Source of the DNA: Enterococcus plantarum
Lineage (GTDB): Bacteria > Bacillota > Bacilli > Lactobacillales > Enterococcaceae
NCBI RefSeq assembly: GCF_001730295.1
Contig: NZ_MIKA01000034.1
Coordinates: 124,001 to 188,000 of the forward strand
Direction of reading: 5' to 3'
Length of the DNA stretch: 64,000 nucleotides
Shown here: piece after piece, positions 1-8,808 of the stretch
How positions within the stretch are numbered: position 1 is the stretch's first letter
How the letters are laid out: every line of letters begins with the position of its first letter
The notes under the pieces: generated by a model
Told to the model about the DNA's origin: nothing
What the model saw: the letters and a program-made list of their open reading frames with translations, nothing else
The model's database searches: none
Position numbers and translations under genes: made by a program

Positions 1-1005
1 GACTTGTGTGAATAAAGAACCTTGATCTAAGCCAAATAATGAATTTTCGAACATTGTCTCAGCATCACTTGTTTTTCCTTGTCCAACTTGATGGAAGAAG
101 TTATCAAAACTATAGGTGCTATTACTATGATATAAGCTGTTGATAAAAGGAGTAACAACATGTTCAACACCTTTTTCATCTTTTAACTTGTAATCAATCA
201 AAAATTGTTGGAAACTTTCTAAATGAATATAAATGACATTTTTACCTTTGGCTATACCAAAAGTATCTGGATTCGGCGCTGCGTAATGATCTTTAACGTA
301 ATCGGAAACAGCATCCATATCATTTTCACTAGCTTCTGCGCGTACTTGGTTTGTTTGGTAAGTTGTTACACCATCATAAACAGTAAAGGCATTTAATCCT
401 AAAAATTTAACAATATAGTCACGGGAAAATTGACGTCCTAATAGTTGAGGGCGAGCAGTTTCAGCTAAAGTTAAGTTTGCTACAAAGAATAAAGCAGATA
501 ACATACTAATTGAAACAGCAACGCGAGCTCTAACTGGACGTTCGTCCATCTTGATTTTTTTAGTAAGCAACAAAATACCGACGATAATAAAATCAAGCCA
601 ATAAAGCACATCATAAGGTCTAAATAAACGCAGAGCACTTTCGCCAAGACCGCTCGCAACTTTTCCAGCACCAAGCATAGTATTGACAGTGATAAAATCA
701 GTAAATTCTCTGTAATAGACAACATTAGAAAATAACAGTAAAGACATTAAGAAATAAATGATCATCATCGTACTATAAGAAGCTTTCTTTCTTCGAACAA
801 ATAATGCAATTGACAACAAGAAAAATGTAGAAGCAATTGGATTAATGAAGAGAATGAAATATTCAAACGCATTTTCGATTCTCAAATGAAAATCAACTGT
901 ATAAGCAAAAATGTTTTTTAGCCAAATCAACACTGCAACAAATCCAAAAAGACCTAATCGAGTGTTTAAAAATTTAGGCATATGTATTTTTTTTATAATA
1001 TTCAA
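1..1005 (-). CDS. ltaS: Lipoteichoic acid synthase, LtaS type (partial, C-terminal part off the left edge)
   Basis: Polymerises glycerol-phosphate from phosphatidylglycerol on a membrane glycolipid anchor to build lipoteichoic acid. The 335 codons seen run open to the window edge and hold the N-terminal membrane region (several hydrophobic segments within roughly the first 175 residues) and the start of the extracellular sulfatase-like domain. That domain shows the metal-binding Glu in 'YIHLES' and the catalytic Thr in 'GQGKTSDAE', both LtaS hallmarks. I chose a TTG start at 1005 because AAGGA lies about 10 nt upstream; the in-frame ATG at 981 has no ribosome binding site. A good promoter lies at 1085-1113. 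It could be one of several LtaS paralogues; the family call is secure. Confidence 0.9.
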   Translation of the reverse strand, partial: MNIIKKIHMPKFLNTRLGLFGFVAVLIWLKNIFAYTVDFHLRIENAFEYFILFINPIASTFFLLSIALFVRRKKASYSTMMIIYFLMSLLLFSNVVYYREFTDFITVNTMLGAGKVASGLGESALRLFRPYDVLYWLDFIIVGILLLTKKIKMDERPVRARVAVSISMLSALFFVANLTLAETARPQLLGRQFSRDYIVKFLGLNAFTVYDGVTTYQTNQVRAEASENDMDAVSDYVKDHYAAPNPDTFGIAKGKNVIYIHLESFQQFLIDYKLKDEKGVEHVVTPFINSLYHSNSTYSFDNFFHQVGQGKTSDAETMFENSLFGLDQGSLFTQV

Positions 1006-1084
1006 AGTAAACGTATCCTTTCCAAAGTCAAATCTAAAAGAAAGCTACTGAAATCTTTTCAAAAGCTTTTCATATACTCCTACA

Positions 1085-1113
1085 ATTCTACTCTCTCTGT
1101 TATTCTATGTCAA
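1085..1113 (-). promoter_or_regulatory. Sigma-A promoter for ltaS
   Basis: Reading the minus strand: TTGACA at 1113-1108, a 17-nt spacer, and TAGAAT at 1090-1085. The -35 is a perfect consensus and the -10 has five of six consensus bases. It lies about 80 nt ahead of the chosen TTG start. Confidence 0.75.
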
Positions 1114-1199
1114 TTTAAATCAGGATAGAACGAAGGAAAGTTAATAAAATTTTACTTTTCTTAACAGAATCAAAAAGTTTAACAATTCATGTATACCTA

Positions 1200-1228
1200 A
1201 CGACAGAGGAATCATTTTTTGATATACT
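1200..1228 (+). promoter_or_regulatory. Likely sigma-A promoter for the rRNA methyltransferase
   Basis: ACGACA (1200-1205), 17 nt, TATACT (1223-1228), 75 nt before the ATG at 1303. The -10 is good and the -35 matches four of six bases. Confidence 0.55.
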
Positions 1229-1302
1229 AGCCAAGGATGAAGATGTAAACAACTGAATTGTTGCGCATAAAAATTAAATTAGGATAAAGGATGTAACAAG
1301 AA

Positions 1303-2475
1303 ATGAATATAATGGTAACAAAAAAATCAGAAAAAAAGTTTAAAGGCAGATATCCGCTGATTCAAAAAGAGGATTTACTTGATGTTCCTAAGTCGTTTTC
1401 AGCCGAGTGGATAGATTTCGTTGATAGCAAAGGGCAATTCATTGCAACTGGCTATCTTGGCGAGCAAAATAAAGGCATCGGCTGGCTAGTAAACTGGCAG
1501 GGATGTATGGATTCATCTTTTCTAGAAAGTTTATTTGTAAAAGCTAAAAATCACAGAGTAGCCTATGAAAATAATGAATCAACTACTGCTTACCGCTTAT
1601 TTAACGGAGAAGGGGATGGCCTTGGTGGCTTGATTATTGATCGTTACGATGATTTCGCTGTATTTTCTTGGTATAATGAAACGTTGTATCAAAAGAAGGA
1701 AGAAATCATTCAAGCATTTAGAAAAAGTTGGCCAGAAATCAAAGGGGCGTATGAAAAAATTCGCTTTTCATTTCATTCGTTACCAGAATCACAAAAATTA
1801 TTCGGCTCAGATGCTCCTGAACCACTTTTAGTTTACGAAAATGGCGTCACATATGCTACTTATTTGAATGATGGACTTATGACTGGGATATTTTTGGATC
1901 AAAAAGAAGTTCGTGGTCGCTTAATTGAAGGGATAGTTGCAGGAAAAACAGTACTGAACATGTTCAGTTATACTGGCGCATTTTCGGTTGCCAGTGCGAT
2001 GGGCGGCTCAGCAACGACAACGAGTGTTGATTTAGCCAAACGCAGCTTACCGAAGACAAAAGAGCAATTTGAAATGAATCACTTGGCTGTAGAAAATCAA
2101 AAAATCGTGGTGATGGATGTCTTTGACTATTTCAAATACGCGGCACGAAAACAATTATACTATGACGTCATTATTCTTGATCCACCAAGTTTTGCTAGAA
2201 ACAAGAAAAAAGTTTTTTCAGTTGCAAAACACTACGGCGATTTAGTAAAGGATTCTGTTGATATTCTAAAAAAAGAAGGATTGTTAGTGGCTTCGACAAA
2301 CGCGGCTAATATTTCTTTAGAAAAATACAAAAAAATGATAGTTCAATCTTTAGAAGAAAAACGAGTTCGCTATCAATTCAAAGAAACCTACCAACTACCG
2401 AGTGATTTTAAAACAAATAAACATTTTGAAGAAGGCAACTATTTAAAAGTCTTTTTTATTGAGATAGAAAAATAA
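1303..2475 (+). CDS. rlmI: Class I SAM-dependent rRNA large-subunit methyltransferase (RlmI/YwbD type)
   Basis: Probably methylates a cytosine of 23S rRNA at C5, as RlmI does. The 390-residue length fits the family. The N-terminal ~80 residues resemble a PUA RNA-binding domain, followed by a middle segment with 'GEGDGLGGLIIDRY' and a Rossmann methyltransferase domain. Diagnostic motifs are 'GIFLDQKEVR', the SAM loop 'NMFSYTGAFSVA', and 'ILDPPSFAR' (motif IV, where DPP contacts the target base). An in-frame ATG also exists at 1312; the AAAGG at 1286-1290 lies 12 nt before the first ATG, so either start is possible. Single-gene unit between its own promoter and a shared convergent terminator. 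The target base is inferred from the family only. Confidence 0.85.
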   Translation: MNIMVTKKSEKKFKGRYPLIQKEDLLDVPKSFSAEWIDFVDSKGQFIATGYLGEQNKGIGWLVNWQGCMDSSFLESLFVKAKNHRVAYENNESTTAYRLFNGEGDGLGGLIIDRYDDFAVFSWYNETLYQKKEEIIQAFRKSWPEIKGAYEKIRFSFHSLPESQKLFGSDAPEPLLVYENGVTYATYLNDGLMTGIFLDQKEVRGRLIEGIVAGKTVLNMFSYTGAFSVASAMGGSATTTSVDLAKRSLPKTKEQFEMNHLAVENQKIVVMDVFDYFKYAARKQLYYDVIILDPPSFARNKKKVFSVAKHYGDLVKDSVDILKKEGLLVASTNAANISLEKYKKMIVQSLEEKRVRYQFKETYQLPSDFKTNKHFEEGNYLKVFFIEIEK

Positions 2476-2510
2476 AAGCAGGCTGTGACAGAAGCGAATA
2501 ATAGAATTTA

Positions 2511-2557
2511 GGGTGTGAAACAAAAGTAATGTTTACTTTTATCCCACATCCTTTTTT
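2511..2557. terminator. Bidirectional terminator between the methyltransferase and LysR genes
   Basis: Imperfect hairpin whose core is AAAAGTAA (2522-2529) pairing with TTACTTTT (2533-2540), extended outward by GGGTGTG and CCCACATCC, followed by a T-run at 2552-2557. It lies between convergent genes. Confidence 0.7.
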
Positions 2558-3453
2558 TACTGATAGAACATATTTTGTGCATACGGCACAATAAATTCTT
2601 TGAACCGTAAGGCAGCAGGTGACAGAAAATGATCTTTTTTTGTTGCTAAATAGATATAACGGGGAAAGAAATTGTCTTCAAGAGCAATCGTTTTAACGTC
2701 ATAAGCTGAAATCGAAGGGATTTTTGGCATTAAAGCAATCCCGTAATCATAAGCAACGAACCCTAACATTGTATGATCTTCTTCTACTTCACATACAATA
2801 GTTGGTGTAACAGAAGCAGCTGTTAGCATTTTATCAATATAAGGACGCAAACCGCTTCGGTCATTAAAATAAACAAATGGGTAATCACTCGTTTCTTTTA
2901 ACGAAATACGATCATAAGTAGCCAAGGGATGCTCTGAAGGAACAACTAGTACGATTTCTTGTTCTGTCAAAATCTCATAATTAAGTTGTTCATCTTCTTT
3001 TAGCTTAGAAGTAATGGCAATATCAACATCTTCTTTCAGGAGTAGATCGGTCATATCAGAAGAATTACCTTGAAATAAGTTAAAACGAATTTGCTCGTTG
3101 CCAGGATAAGCTGAAAATTCTTTCATTAACATCGGTGCTAAAAACGAACCAGCAGTATAAATAAAACCAAAATCAATCAGCCCTTTTTCTGGACTGACTA
3201 ATTCTTTTAACGCACGTTCACCTTTAGCTAATTCTTCTAAAGCAGTAGAAACATATGTATAGAAAAATTTTCCATATTTTGTTAGTTGGATATTTCGCCC
3301 TTTTTTTTCAAATAGCTGGGCGTCAAGCTCTTTTTCCAATTCGGACATTGAGTGACTTAAATTTGGCTGAGTCGTATTTAATAATTTAGCTGCATGGGTC
3401 ATATGTTGGGTATCAGCTAACATTCTAAAAAATTCTAGTTGTCGCAAATTCAT
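2557..3453 (-). CDS. LysR-family transcriptional regulator of the shikimate/quinate cluster
   Basis: A 298-residue LysR-type regulator. The N-terminal winged helix-turn-helix (residues ~1-60, 'TQHMTHAAKLLNTTQPNLSH') is followed by the linker helix and a periplasmic-binding-protein-like effector domain (~90-295). It is transcribed divergently from the ene-reductase/aroE/MFS/aroD operon across 312 bp that contain two palindromes, the usual layout for a LysR protein that controls its neighbour and itself. The ligand is probably a shikimate-pathway compound (inference from the neighbours). The start is the ATG at 3453, preceded on the minus strand by AAGGAG. Confidence 0.85.
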   Translation of the reverse strand: MNLRQLEFFRMLADTQHMTHAAKLLNTTQPNLSHSMSELEKELDAQLFEKKGRNIQLTKYGKFFYTYVSTALEELAKGERALKELVSPEKGLIDFGFIYTAGSFLAPMLMKEFSAYPGNEQIRFNLFQGNSSDMTDLLLKEDVDIAITSKLKEDEQLNYEILTEQEIVLVVPSEHPLATYDRISLKETSDYPFVYFNDRSGLRPYIDKMLTAASVTPTIVCEVEEDHTMLGFVAYDYGIALMPKIPSISAYDVKTIALEDNFFPRYIYLATKKDHFLSPAALRFKEFIVPYAQNMFYQ

Positions 3454-3486
3454 TTATAAAAACTCCTTATCAATCATTCATACATA

Positions 3487-3513
3487 AGTATAGTTTATCA
3501 ATAAATAGATAAA
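3487..3513 (-). promoter_or_regulatory. LysR gene -10 with overlapping palindromic operator
   Basis: On the minus strand TATACT occupies 3492-3487. Directly upstream is the inverted repeat TTTATC-N8-GATAAA (3494-3513), which covers the -35 zone; no good -35 is visible. A third TTTATC half-site lies at 3537-3542. This arrangement suggests negative autoregulation by the LysR protein. Confidence 0.5.
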
Positions 3514-3579
3514 GATGCATTAAAAAACAATCCACCTTTATCTATAAATTTGGTTTATACAAAACATGAAAAACATTCA

Positions 3580-3632
3580 TTGGAATTTATTGGTTTTATG
3601 GATTAAAATAAATTCATAGTAATTGTGAATTT
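3580..3632 (+). promoter_or_regulatory. Putative promoter and operator of the shikimate/quinate operon
   Basis: TTGGAA (3580-3585), 18 nt, TAAAAT (3604-3609), followed immediately by a palindrome AAATTCA-N9-TGAATTT (3610-3632). The palindrome contains the T-N11-A spacing typical of LysR boxes. Its location at the start of the transcript would fit a repressor or an effector-modulated site. The promoter assignment is tentative; the palindrome is plain in the sequence. Confidence 0.5.
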
Positions 3633-3765
3633 TTTAACAATGTGAGGTTGAGTTAAGTATTTTTCAGGAAAAACGAAGACAATAAAAAGTGTCGTCATTT
3701 CTTTTTCCCTATTTCTCTATCGAGGCTAAAAAAGCTCCCTTCACATTTAAATTTAGGAGGTAACC

Positions 3766-5823
3766 ATGAATAATTATCAAGCAATCTTTGAACCTTTAAC
3801 TGTAAAACGAATGACTTTAAAAAATCGTGTTGTTATGCCACCAATGGGAACAAACTTCGCTAACATGGACGGAACGTTCAGTATGCAACATGTTTCATAC
3901 TATGAACAACGTGCCAAAGGCGGAACAGGATTGATCACGCTAGAAAACGTATGCATTGATTATCCGATGGGGACTAATGGTGCTCGTCAATTAAGAATGG
4001 ACAATGATCAATACATTTCAGGTTTATGGCATTTCAATGAAAAAATGCACGCATATGGTGCCTGTACTTCAGTTCAAATCAATCATGCGGGAGCCTCTGC
4101 ATACGGATTACGTTTAGATGGAGAGCAACCCGTTTCGGCATCGAACATTCCTTCTAAAAAAGGCAATCCGATACCACGACCACTGACCGAAGAAGAAATA
4201 TATGGTATTGTGGATCGTTATGCTGATGGTGCGCTAAGAGCGCAACGTGCTGGATTTGATTGTGTAGAAATTCACGCAGGACACTCTTATCTCTTAAGTC
4301 AATTCTTATCTCCATTGTATAATAAACGAACGGATAAATTTGGCGGAAGTCCTGAAAATCGTGCACGTTTTACAAAATTAGTGGTTGAAGCTGTTAGAAA
4401 AGCTGTAGGACCATTTTTCCCAATTTCGCTTCGTTTTAGTGCGGATGAATTATTAGAAGGCGGTAATACATTAGAAGATACAATCGAGATTTTAAGCTAT
4501 TTTGCAGATGAAGTGGATATTTTGAACGTATCTGCTGCATTGAATGACAGTTTACAATATCAAATCGATAAAATGAATTTAGAGGATGGTTGGCGTGCTT
4601 ACATGTCAAAAGCGGTCAAAGAACGTTTTCCAGATAAAGTAACAGTAACGTCTGGAAATATCCGCAGTCCTAAACGGGCGACAGAAATTCTAGAATCAGG
4701 AGATGCGGATTTGTTGGCAATGGGCCGAGGGTTGATTGCTGAACCCAATTGGGTCAATAAAGTGGCTAACGGACAAGAAGATTTACTAAGAAAATGTATC
4801 TCTTGCAATATTGGTTGTGCGGATCATCGGATCGCAAAAGCACGTCCGATGCGTTGTACTGTCAATCCAGACCTACATTATGAAGATGAGTATAAAATGA
4901 AACCCGTTTTACATCCAACAAAAATGGTCGTTATCGGTGGTGGTACGACTGGACTTGAAGCTGCGGCAACAGCGGCTGAAGTTGGTGTGAGCGTAGAGCT
5001 TTTTGAACAAAAAAATTATTTAGGTGGATTAGGGCATGAAATCGCTCGGTTCCCAGATAAGAAAAGAATCGATGATTTTATTACGTATGAAATCAATCGT
5101 TGCAAAGAATTGGATAACTTAGCGATTCATTTAAATCATGCAGCAACTTTAGAAGATATACAAGCAATTGGACCAGACATTATCGTGAATGCTACTGGAG
5201 CAAAACCATTATTACCACCAATCAATGGATTAAAAGAACAATTAGATAATCCAAACAGAAAGATCTTTTCTATTTTTGATATTTTAGATGATATGACGAA
5301 ATTCCAAGAATTTGAAGGAAAAGAAGTTGTTGTAATCGGCGGCGGTGCAGTTGGTTTAGATGTTGTAGAATATTACGCTGAACGTGGTGCTAAAAAAGTC
5401 AGCATCGTTGAAATGCAAGGGGAGATCGGAAAAGATCTTGACTTGATTACAAAGCTTGCAATGATGGAAATCGTTGAAAAATTTGGAGTAGAAGTGCATG
5501 TAGAAACAAAATTGACGGAAGTTAGAGAAAATAGTTTTTTAGTTGAAAAAGATGGAGAAATGATGGAATTACCATTTGATTTAGGATTCGTATGTCTTGG
5601 CATGCGCGCAGAAGCACCAATGATTCGTGAATTGGATCAGTATGCTAGAAGTAATGGCGCTGTACTTTTAAATATGGGGGATAGTAAAGTTGCTAGACGA
5701 ATCATGGAAGGAACGAGAGAAGCGCGTGATATCCTTAAAACAATCGAAGTGCTAGAAAACACTCGAACACAAAAGATGTTATTTGAACAAACAAAAAGTT
5801 TACAAGCAACAAAAACTATATAA
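3766..5823 (+). CDS. FMN/Fe-S/FAD ene-reductase of the 2,4-dienoyl-CoA reductase family
   Basis: A 685-residue flavoprotein built like 2,4-dienoyl-CoA reductase, BaiCD and trimethylamine dehydrogenase. Residues ~1-335 form the FMN-binding TIM barrel of the old yellow enzyme family ('FEPLTVKRMTLKNRVVMPPM'; active-site region 'HAGHSYLLSQFLSP' with H170, H173 and Y175). A Cys cluster C344-x2-C347-x3-C351-x12-C364 should bind [4Fe-4S]. Residues ~385-640 hold two dinucleotide folds ('VVIGGGTTGLEAAA', 'VVVIGGGAVGLDVVE') for FAD and NAD(P)H. Such enzymes reduce activated C=C bonds. First gene of an operon with aroE-like, MFS and aroD genes, 17 nt before the next; strong AGGAGG site. The neighbours suggest a shikimate- or dehydroshikimate-derived substrate (inference). 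I recall a similar arrangement in Listeria. Confidence 0.85.
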   Translation: MNNYQAIFEPLTVKRMTLKNRVVMPPMGTNFANMDGTFSMQHVSYYEQRAKGGTGLITLENVCIDYPMGTNGARQLRMDNDQYISGLWHFNEKMHAYGACTSVQINHAGASAYGLRLDGEQPVSASNIPSKKGNPIPRPLTEEEIYGIVDRYADGALRAQRAGFDCVEIHAGHSYLLSQFLSPLYNKRTDKFGGSPENRARFTKLVVEAVRKAVGPFFPISLRFSADELLEGGNTLEDTIEILSYFADEVDILNVSAALNDSLQYQIDKMNLEDGWRAYMSKAVKERFPDKVTVTSGNIRSPKRATEILESGDADLLAMGRGLIAEPNWVNKVANGQEDLLRKCISCNIGCADHRIAKARPMRCTVNPDLHYEDEYKMKPVLHPTKMVVIGGGTTGLEAAATAAEVGVSVELFEQKNYLGGLGHEIARFPDKKRIDDFITYEINRCKELDNLAIHLNHAATLEDIQAIGPDIIVNATGAKPLLPPINGLKEQLDNPNRKIFSIFDILDDMTKFQEFEGKEVVVIGGGAVGLDVVEYYAERGAKKVSIVEMQGEIGKDLDLITKLAMMEIVEKFGVEVHVETKLTEVRENSFLVEKDGEMMELPFDLGFVCLGMRAEAPMIRELDQYARSNGAVLLNMGDSKVARRIMEGTREARDILKTIEVLENTRTQKMLFEQTKSLQATKTI

Positions 5824-5840
5824 AGTGAGGGAACTTAAAA

Positions 5841-6719
5841 ATGACAGAAAGAATTGACGGACACACACTATTGATCAGTTTGATTGCAACACCAATACGC
5901 CATAGTTTATCACCAACTATGCATAATGAGGCGTTTGCCAAGTTAGGTTTAGACTATGCATATATGGCTTTCGAAGTAGGAAATGAAGAATTAAAAGATG
6001 CCGTTCAAGGGATTCGTGCGTTAGGCATTCGCGGTTCGAATGTTTCAATGCCAAATAAGCAAGCTATCATTCCTTATTTAGATGAGCTTTCACCTGCTGC
6101 AAAATTAGTCGGCGCAGTAAACACTGTGACGAATAAAGATGGAAAAGGGCATTTAGTCGGACACGTGACTGATGGGACAGGCGCAATGCGTGCATTAAAA
6201 GAAGAAGGCGTAGAAGTTGAAAATCAAATTATTACGATGACTGGTGCTGGAGGTGCTGGAACCGCAATTGCAATCCAAGCAGCATTAGATGGCGCAAAGG
6301 AACTACGTATTTTTAATATCAACGATCAACATTACAAAAATGCTGAAGAAACTGTGAAAAAAATTAATGAAAACACTGAGTGTAAAGCTACTTTAACGGA
6401 TTTAGCTGATCAAGTGTCATTCAAACAATCAATCAGTGAAAGTGCTATTTATATCGATGCAACAGGTGTTGGCATGAAACCATTGCAAGAAGAGAGCTTG
6501 ATTAATGACCCAGAAGTGATTCGTCCAGATTTAGTTGTTTTTGATGTTGTCTATATGCCAAAAGAAACAAAACTATTAAAATTTGCGCGCGAACATGGTG
6601 CAAAGAAAACCATCAACGGTTTAGGGATGATGCTTTATCAAGGCGCTGAAGCATTCAAGCATTTCACTGGGGAAGATATGCCTGTTGATTATATTAAAGA
6701 ATTACTATTTAAGGACTAA
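5841..6719 (+). CDS. aroE: Shikimate/quinate dehydrogenase (AroE/YdiB family), catabolic-type paralogue
   Basis: Interconverts shikimate and 3-dehydroshikimate (or quinate and 3-dehydroquinate) with NAD(P). The 292 residues show the substrate-binding Ser pair S22/S24 in 'HSLSPTMHN', the catalytic Lys K73 in 'NVSMPNK', N94 in 'GAVNTV', D111 in 'HVTDGTG', and the Rossmann loop 'GAGGAG' at 135-140. After the second strand the sequence is 'FNIND', with an acidic residue and no 'NRT'-type basic patch; this hints at NAD rather than NADP preference, as in quinate-using paralogues. It sits between an ene-reductase and an MFS transporter and away from other biosynthetic aro genes, so a catabolic role is more likely than chorismate synthesis. 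Substrate and cofactor are inferred. Confidence 0.85.
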   Translation: MTERIDGHTLLISLIATPIRHSLSPTMHNEAFAKLGLDYAYMAFEVGNEELKDAVQGIRALGIRGSNVSMPNKQAIIPYLDELSPAAKLVGAVNTVTNKDGKGHLVGHVTDGTGAMRALKEEGVEVENQIITMTGAGGAGTAIAIQAALDGAKELRIFNINDQHYKNAEETVKKINENTECKATLTDLADQVSFKQSISESAIYIDATGVGMKPLQEESLINDPEVIRPDLVVFDVVYMPKETKLLKFAREHGAKKTINGLGMMLYQGAEAFKHFTGEDMPVDYIKELLFKD

Positions 6720-6735
6720 CAGTTAGGAGAAAACG

Positions 6736-7938
6736 ATGAAAAACAAATACACACCGACCGCTATCGGTCTATATATCAATTATATTGTCCACGGTATGGG
6801 CGTTATCATTATTTCACAAAATCAAAATTCATTGATGACCCAATGGGATACAGACTTGATGGGGATCGCTAAAGTTATTTCAATGTTAGGAATCGGACGT
6901 CTGATTGCCATCATGATTTCGGGTCGTTTATCGGATAAATTCGGACGTAAACCATTTATTTATTTAGGAATGATTACCTATGCAGCTTATTTCTTTGGAA
7001 TATTATATAGTCCAAGTGTTGAATTGGCGATGTTTTTTGCAGTAGTTGCCGGAATTTCTAATTCATTCCTAGATTCTGGAACATATCCTGCTTTGATGGA
7101 ATCATTTCCTAAAACAGCTGGGACTGCAACTGTACTGTTGAAAGCCTTTATTCAAGGTGGACAATTTGCTCTTCCATTGATCATTAAATTTTTAGCTTCA
7201 AATCACTTATGGTTTGGTTGGTCATTTATGATTGCTGCCATTTTACTTGGTGTGAATGCCATTTTCTTATGGAAACAACCATTTCCAGATGCAGATGCAA
7301 AACTAGCGGAAGAAACGGAAGAAGCCGTTGAGCAAGCACCAACCGTTAAATTTAAGTCAAAACCTAAGATGGCTATTGAAGGGGTTGCTTTTGTAATCTA
7401 TGGTTTTATTGCACAGGCAACGTTCTATCTCATTAGTCAATTTATTGGAACCTATGGTGAACAAGTCGCTGGTATGGCACAAACAGATGCGGGCGTGTTA
7501 GTTTCTTATTATTCTATTGGCTCATTATTATGTGTAGCTTTTACTGCAATTATGGCTTCTAAAGTTCGTTCAGTTTATTTAGTTGTGATTTATACATTCG
7601 TTTCATTTTTGACGATTGCTATTATGTGGTTATTCCCAACACCACTCGTTTGTATGATTGGTGCAGCCCTAGTCGGTTTCTTTGCCGCAGGTGGCGTGTT
7701 ACAATTAGGGTTGACTGTTATGGGTGAAATGTTCCCAGCTGGTAAAGGAACAATCACAGGGATTTATTATACATTTGGAAGTATTGCTTCATTTGTTATT
7801 CCAGTAGCAGCAGCTCAAATTGCTAAAACCAATGTTCGGGGTATCATGTTATTCGATACAATCATTGCAGGAATTGGTTTTGTTTTAGCCGTAATTATTT
7901 TTATTCGTTATCGCCAAACGGTCGATACATCTAAATAG
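6736..7938 (+). CDS. MFS transporter, probable shikimate/quinate permease
   Basis: A 400-residue major facilitator protein with about 12 hydrophobic segments and a central hydrophilic loop around residues 185-212 rich in Glu and Lys. The MFS signature after TM2 is 'GRLIAIMISGRLSDKFGRK'. It is the third gene of the operon, 16 nt after aroE and 14 nt before aroD, with GGAG ahead of the ATG. Position strongly suggests uptake (or exchange) of the compound handled by the flanking enzymes; the sequence alone does not show the substrate. Confidence 0.8.
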   Translation: MKNKYTPTAIGLYINYIVHGMGVIIISQNQNSLMTQWDTDLMGIAKVISMLGIGRLIAIMISGRLSDKFGRKPFIYLGMITYAAYFFGILYSPSVELAMFFAVVAGISNSFLDSGTYPALMESFPKTAGTATVLLKAFIQGGQFALPLIIKFLASNHLWFGWSFMIAAILLGVNAIFLWKQPFPDADAKLAEETEEAVEQAPTVKFKSKPKMAIEGVAFVIYGFIAQATFYLISQFIGTYGEQVAGMAQTDAGVLVSYYSIGSLLCVAFTAIMASKVRSVYLVVIYTFVSFLTIAIMWLFPTPLVCMIGAALVGFFAAGGVLQLGLTVMGEMFPAGKGTITGIYYTFGSIASFVIPVAAAQIAKTNVRGIMLFDTIIAGIGFVLAVIIFIRYRQTVDTSK

Positions 7939-7952
7939 GAGGATACAAAAAT

Positions 7953-8708
7953 ATGAGTACAGTTAGAGTTAAAAACGTGACTCTCGGAAGTGGGAGTCCT
8001 AAAATCATCGTTCCTCTAGTAGGTAAAAATGAAGTAGAACTAATTGAAGAAGCCAAACATTTAGTAACAATCGATTGCGATTTAGTCGAGTGGCGTGTTG
8101 ATTTTTTTGATCAAGTAGCTGATTTTCAAGCAGCTGCTAATATGTCAAAAAAAATCGCAGAAATCTTAACAGATAAACCCGTACTTTTCACGTTCCGAAC
8201 AAAACAAGAAGGCGGAGAAATTGCATTTTCAGATGAACAATATTTTGGTTTGTACAAAACAGTTATTGAAAATGGTATTATTGATTTATTGGATGTTGAA
8301 TTGTTTATGGATGAAACATATGTTCAAGAAACGATCAAAGCAGCGCACGAAAAAAACATTAAAATCGTGATGTGTAATCATGATTTTGATAAGACACCTA
8401 CTAAAGAAGAAATCGTTTCAAGATTATGTCGCATGCAAGAAAAAAATGCTGATATCTGTAAAATCGCTGTAATGCCACAATCGTCAGATGATGTATTGAC
8501 TCTTTTGGCAGCTACAAACGAAATGAAGTCGGTACATGCGGATCGACCAATCGTTACCATGTCTATGGGACAATTAGGAATGGTTAGTCGGATGTGTGGA
8601 GAGACTTTTGGTTCCGCAATGACTTTTGGAGCCGCTAAAAAGGCATCCGCTCCAGGTCAAGTTCCAGTGGAAGAACTTCGTGAAGTGCTAAAAACGTTAG
8701 CATTATAA
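7953..8708 (+). CDS. aroD: Type I 3-dehydroquinate dehydratase
   Basis: Dehydrates 3-dehydroquinate to 3-dehydroshikimate through a Schiff base. The 251-residue protein matches the type I family in length and keeps the catalytic residues at the classical positions: E46 and R48 ('EWRVDFF'), R82, the general acid/base H143 ('CNHDFDKTP'), the Schiff-base Lys K170 ('DICKIAVMP'), and R213 in 'GMVSRMCGE'. Last gene of the operon, followed by a strong terminator. With the AroE-type dehydrogenase it links quinate/dehydroquinate to dehydroshikimate; in this setting it probably feeds the ene-reductase branch, although it could also serve biosynthesis. Confidence 0.93.
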   Translation: MSTVRVKNVTLGSGSPKIIVPLVGKNEVELIEEAKHLVTIDCDLVEWRVDFFDQVADFQAAANMSKKIAEILTDKPVLFTFRTKQEGGEIAFSDEQYFGLYKTVIENGIIDLLDVELFMDETYVQETIKAAHEKNIKIVMCNHDFDKTPTKEEIVSRLCRMQEKNADICKIAVMPQSSDDVLTLLAATNEMKSVHADRPIVTMSMGQLGMVSRMCGETFGSAMTFGAAKKASAPGQVPVEELREVLKTLAL

Positions 8709-8710
8709 TC

Positions 8711-8757
8711 AAAAGACTAGTTGGAAACGAGAGTGCTCATTTCTAACTAGTCTTTTT
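8711..8757 (+). terminator. Terminator of the shikimate/quinate operon
   Basis: Perfect 12-bp stem AAAAGACTAGTT (8711-8722) with AACTAGTCTTTT (8745-8756), followed by further T residues, 3 nt after the aroD stop. Confidence 0.9.
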
Positions 8758-8808
8758 TTCTTGCATCCATGGATTTCTTTGATAAACTTAATCTTGAGGT
8801 GAACAAAG

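Noticed and set aside
480-725. Minus-strand ORF of 81 codons near the left edge
   Set aside because: Lies out of frame inside the much longer LtaS reading frame, which carries the family motifs and runs open to the edge.
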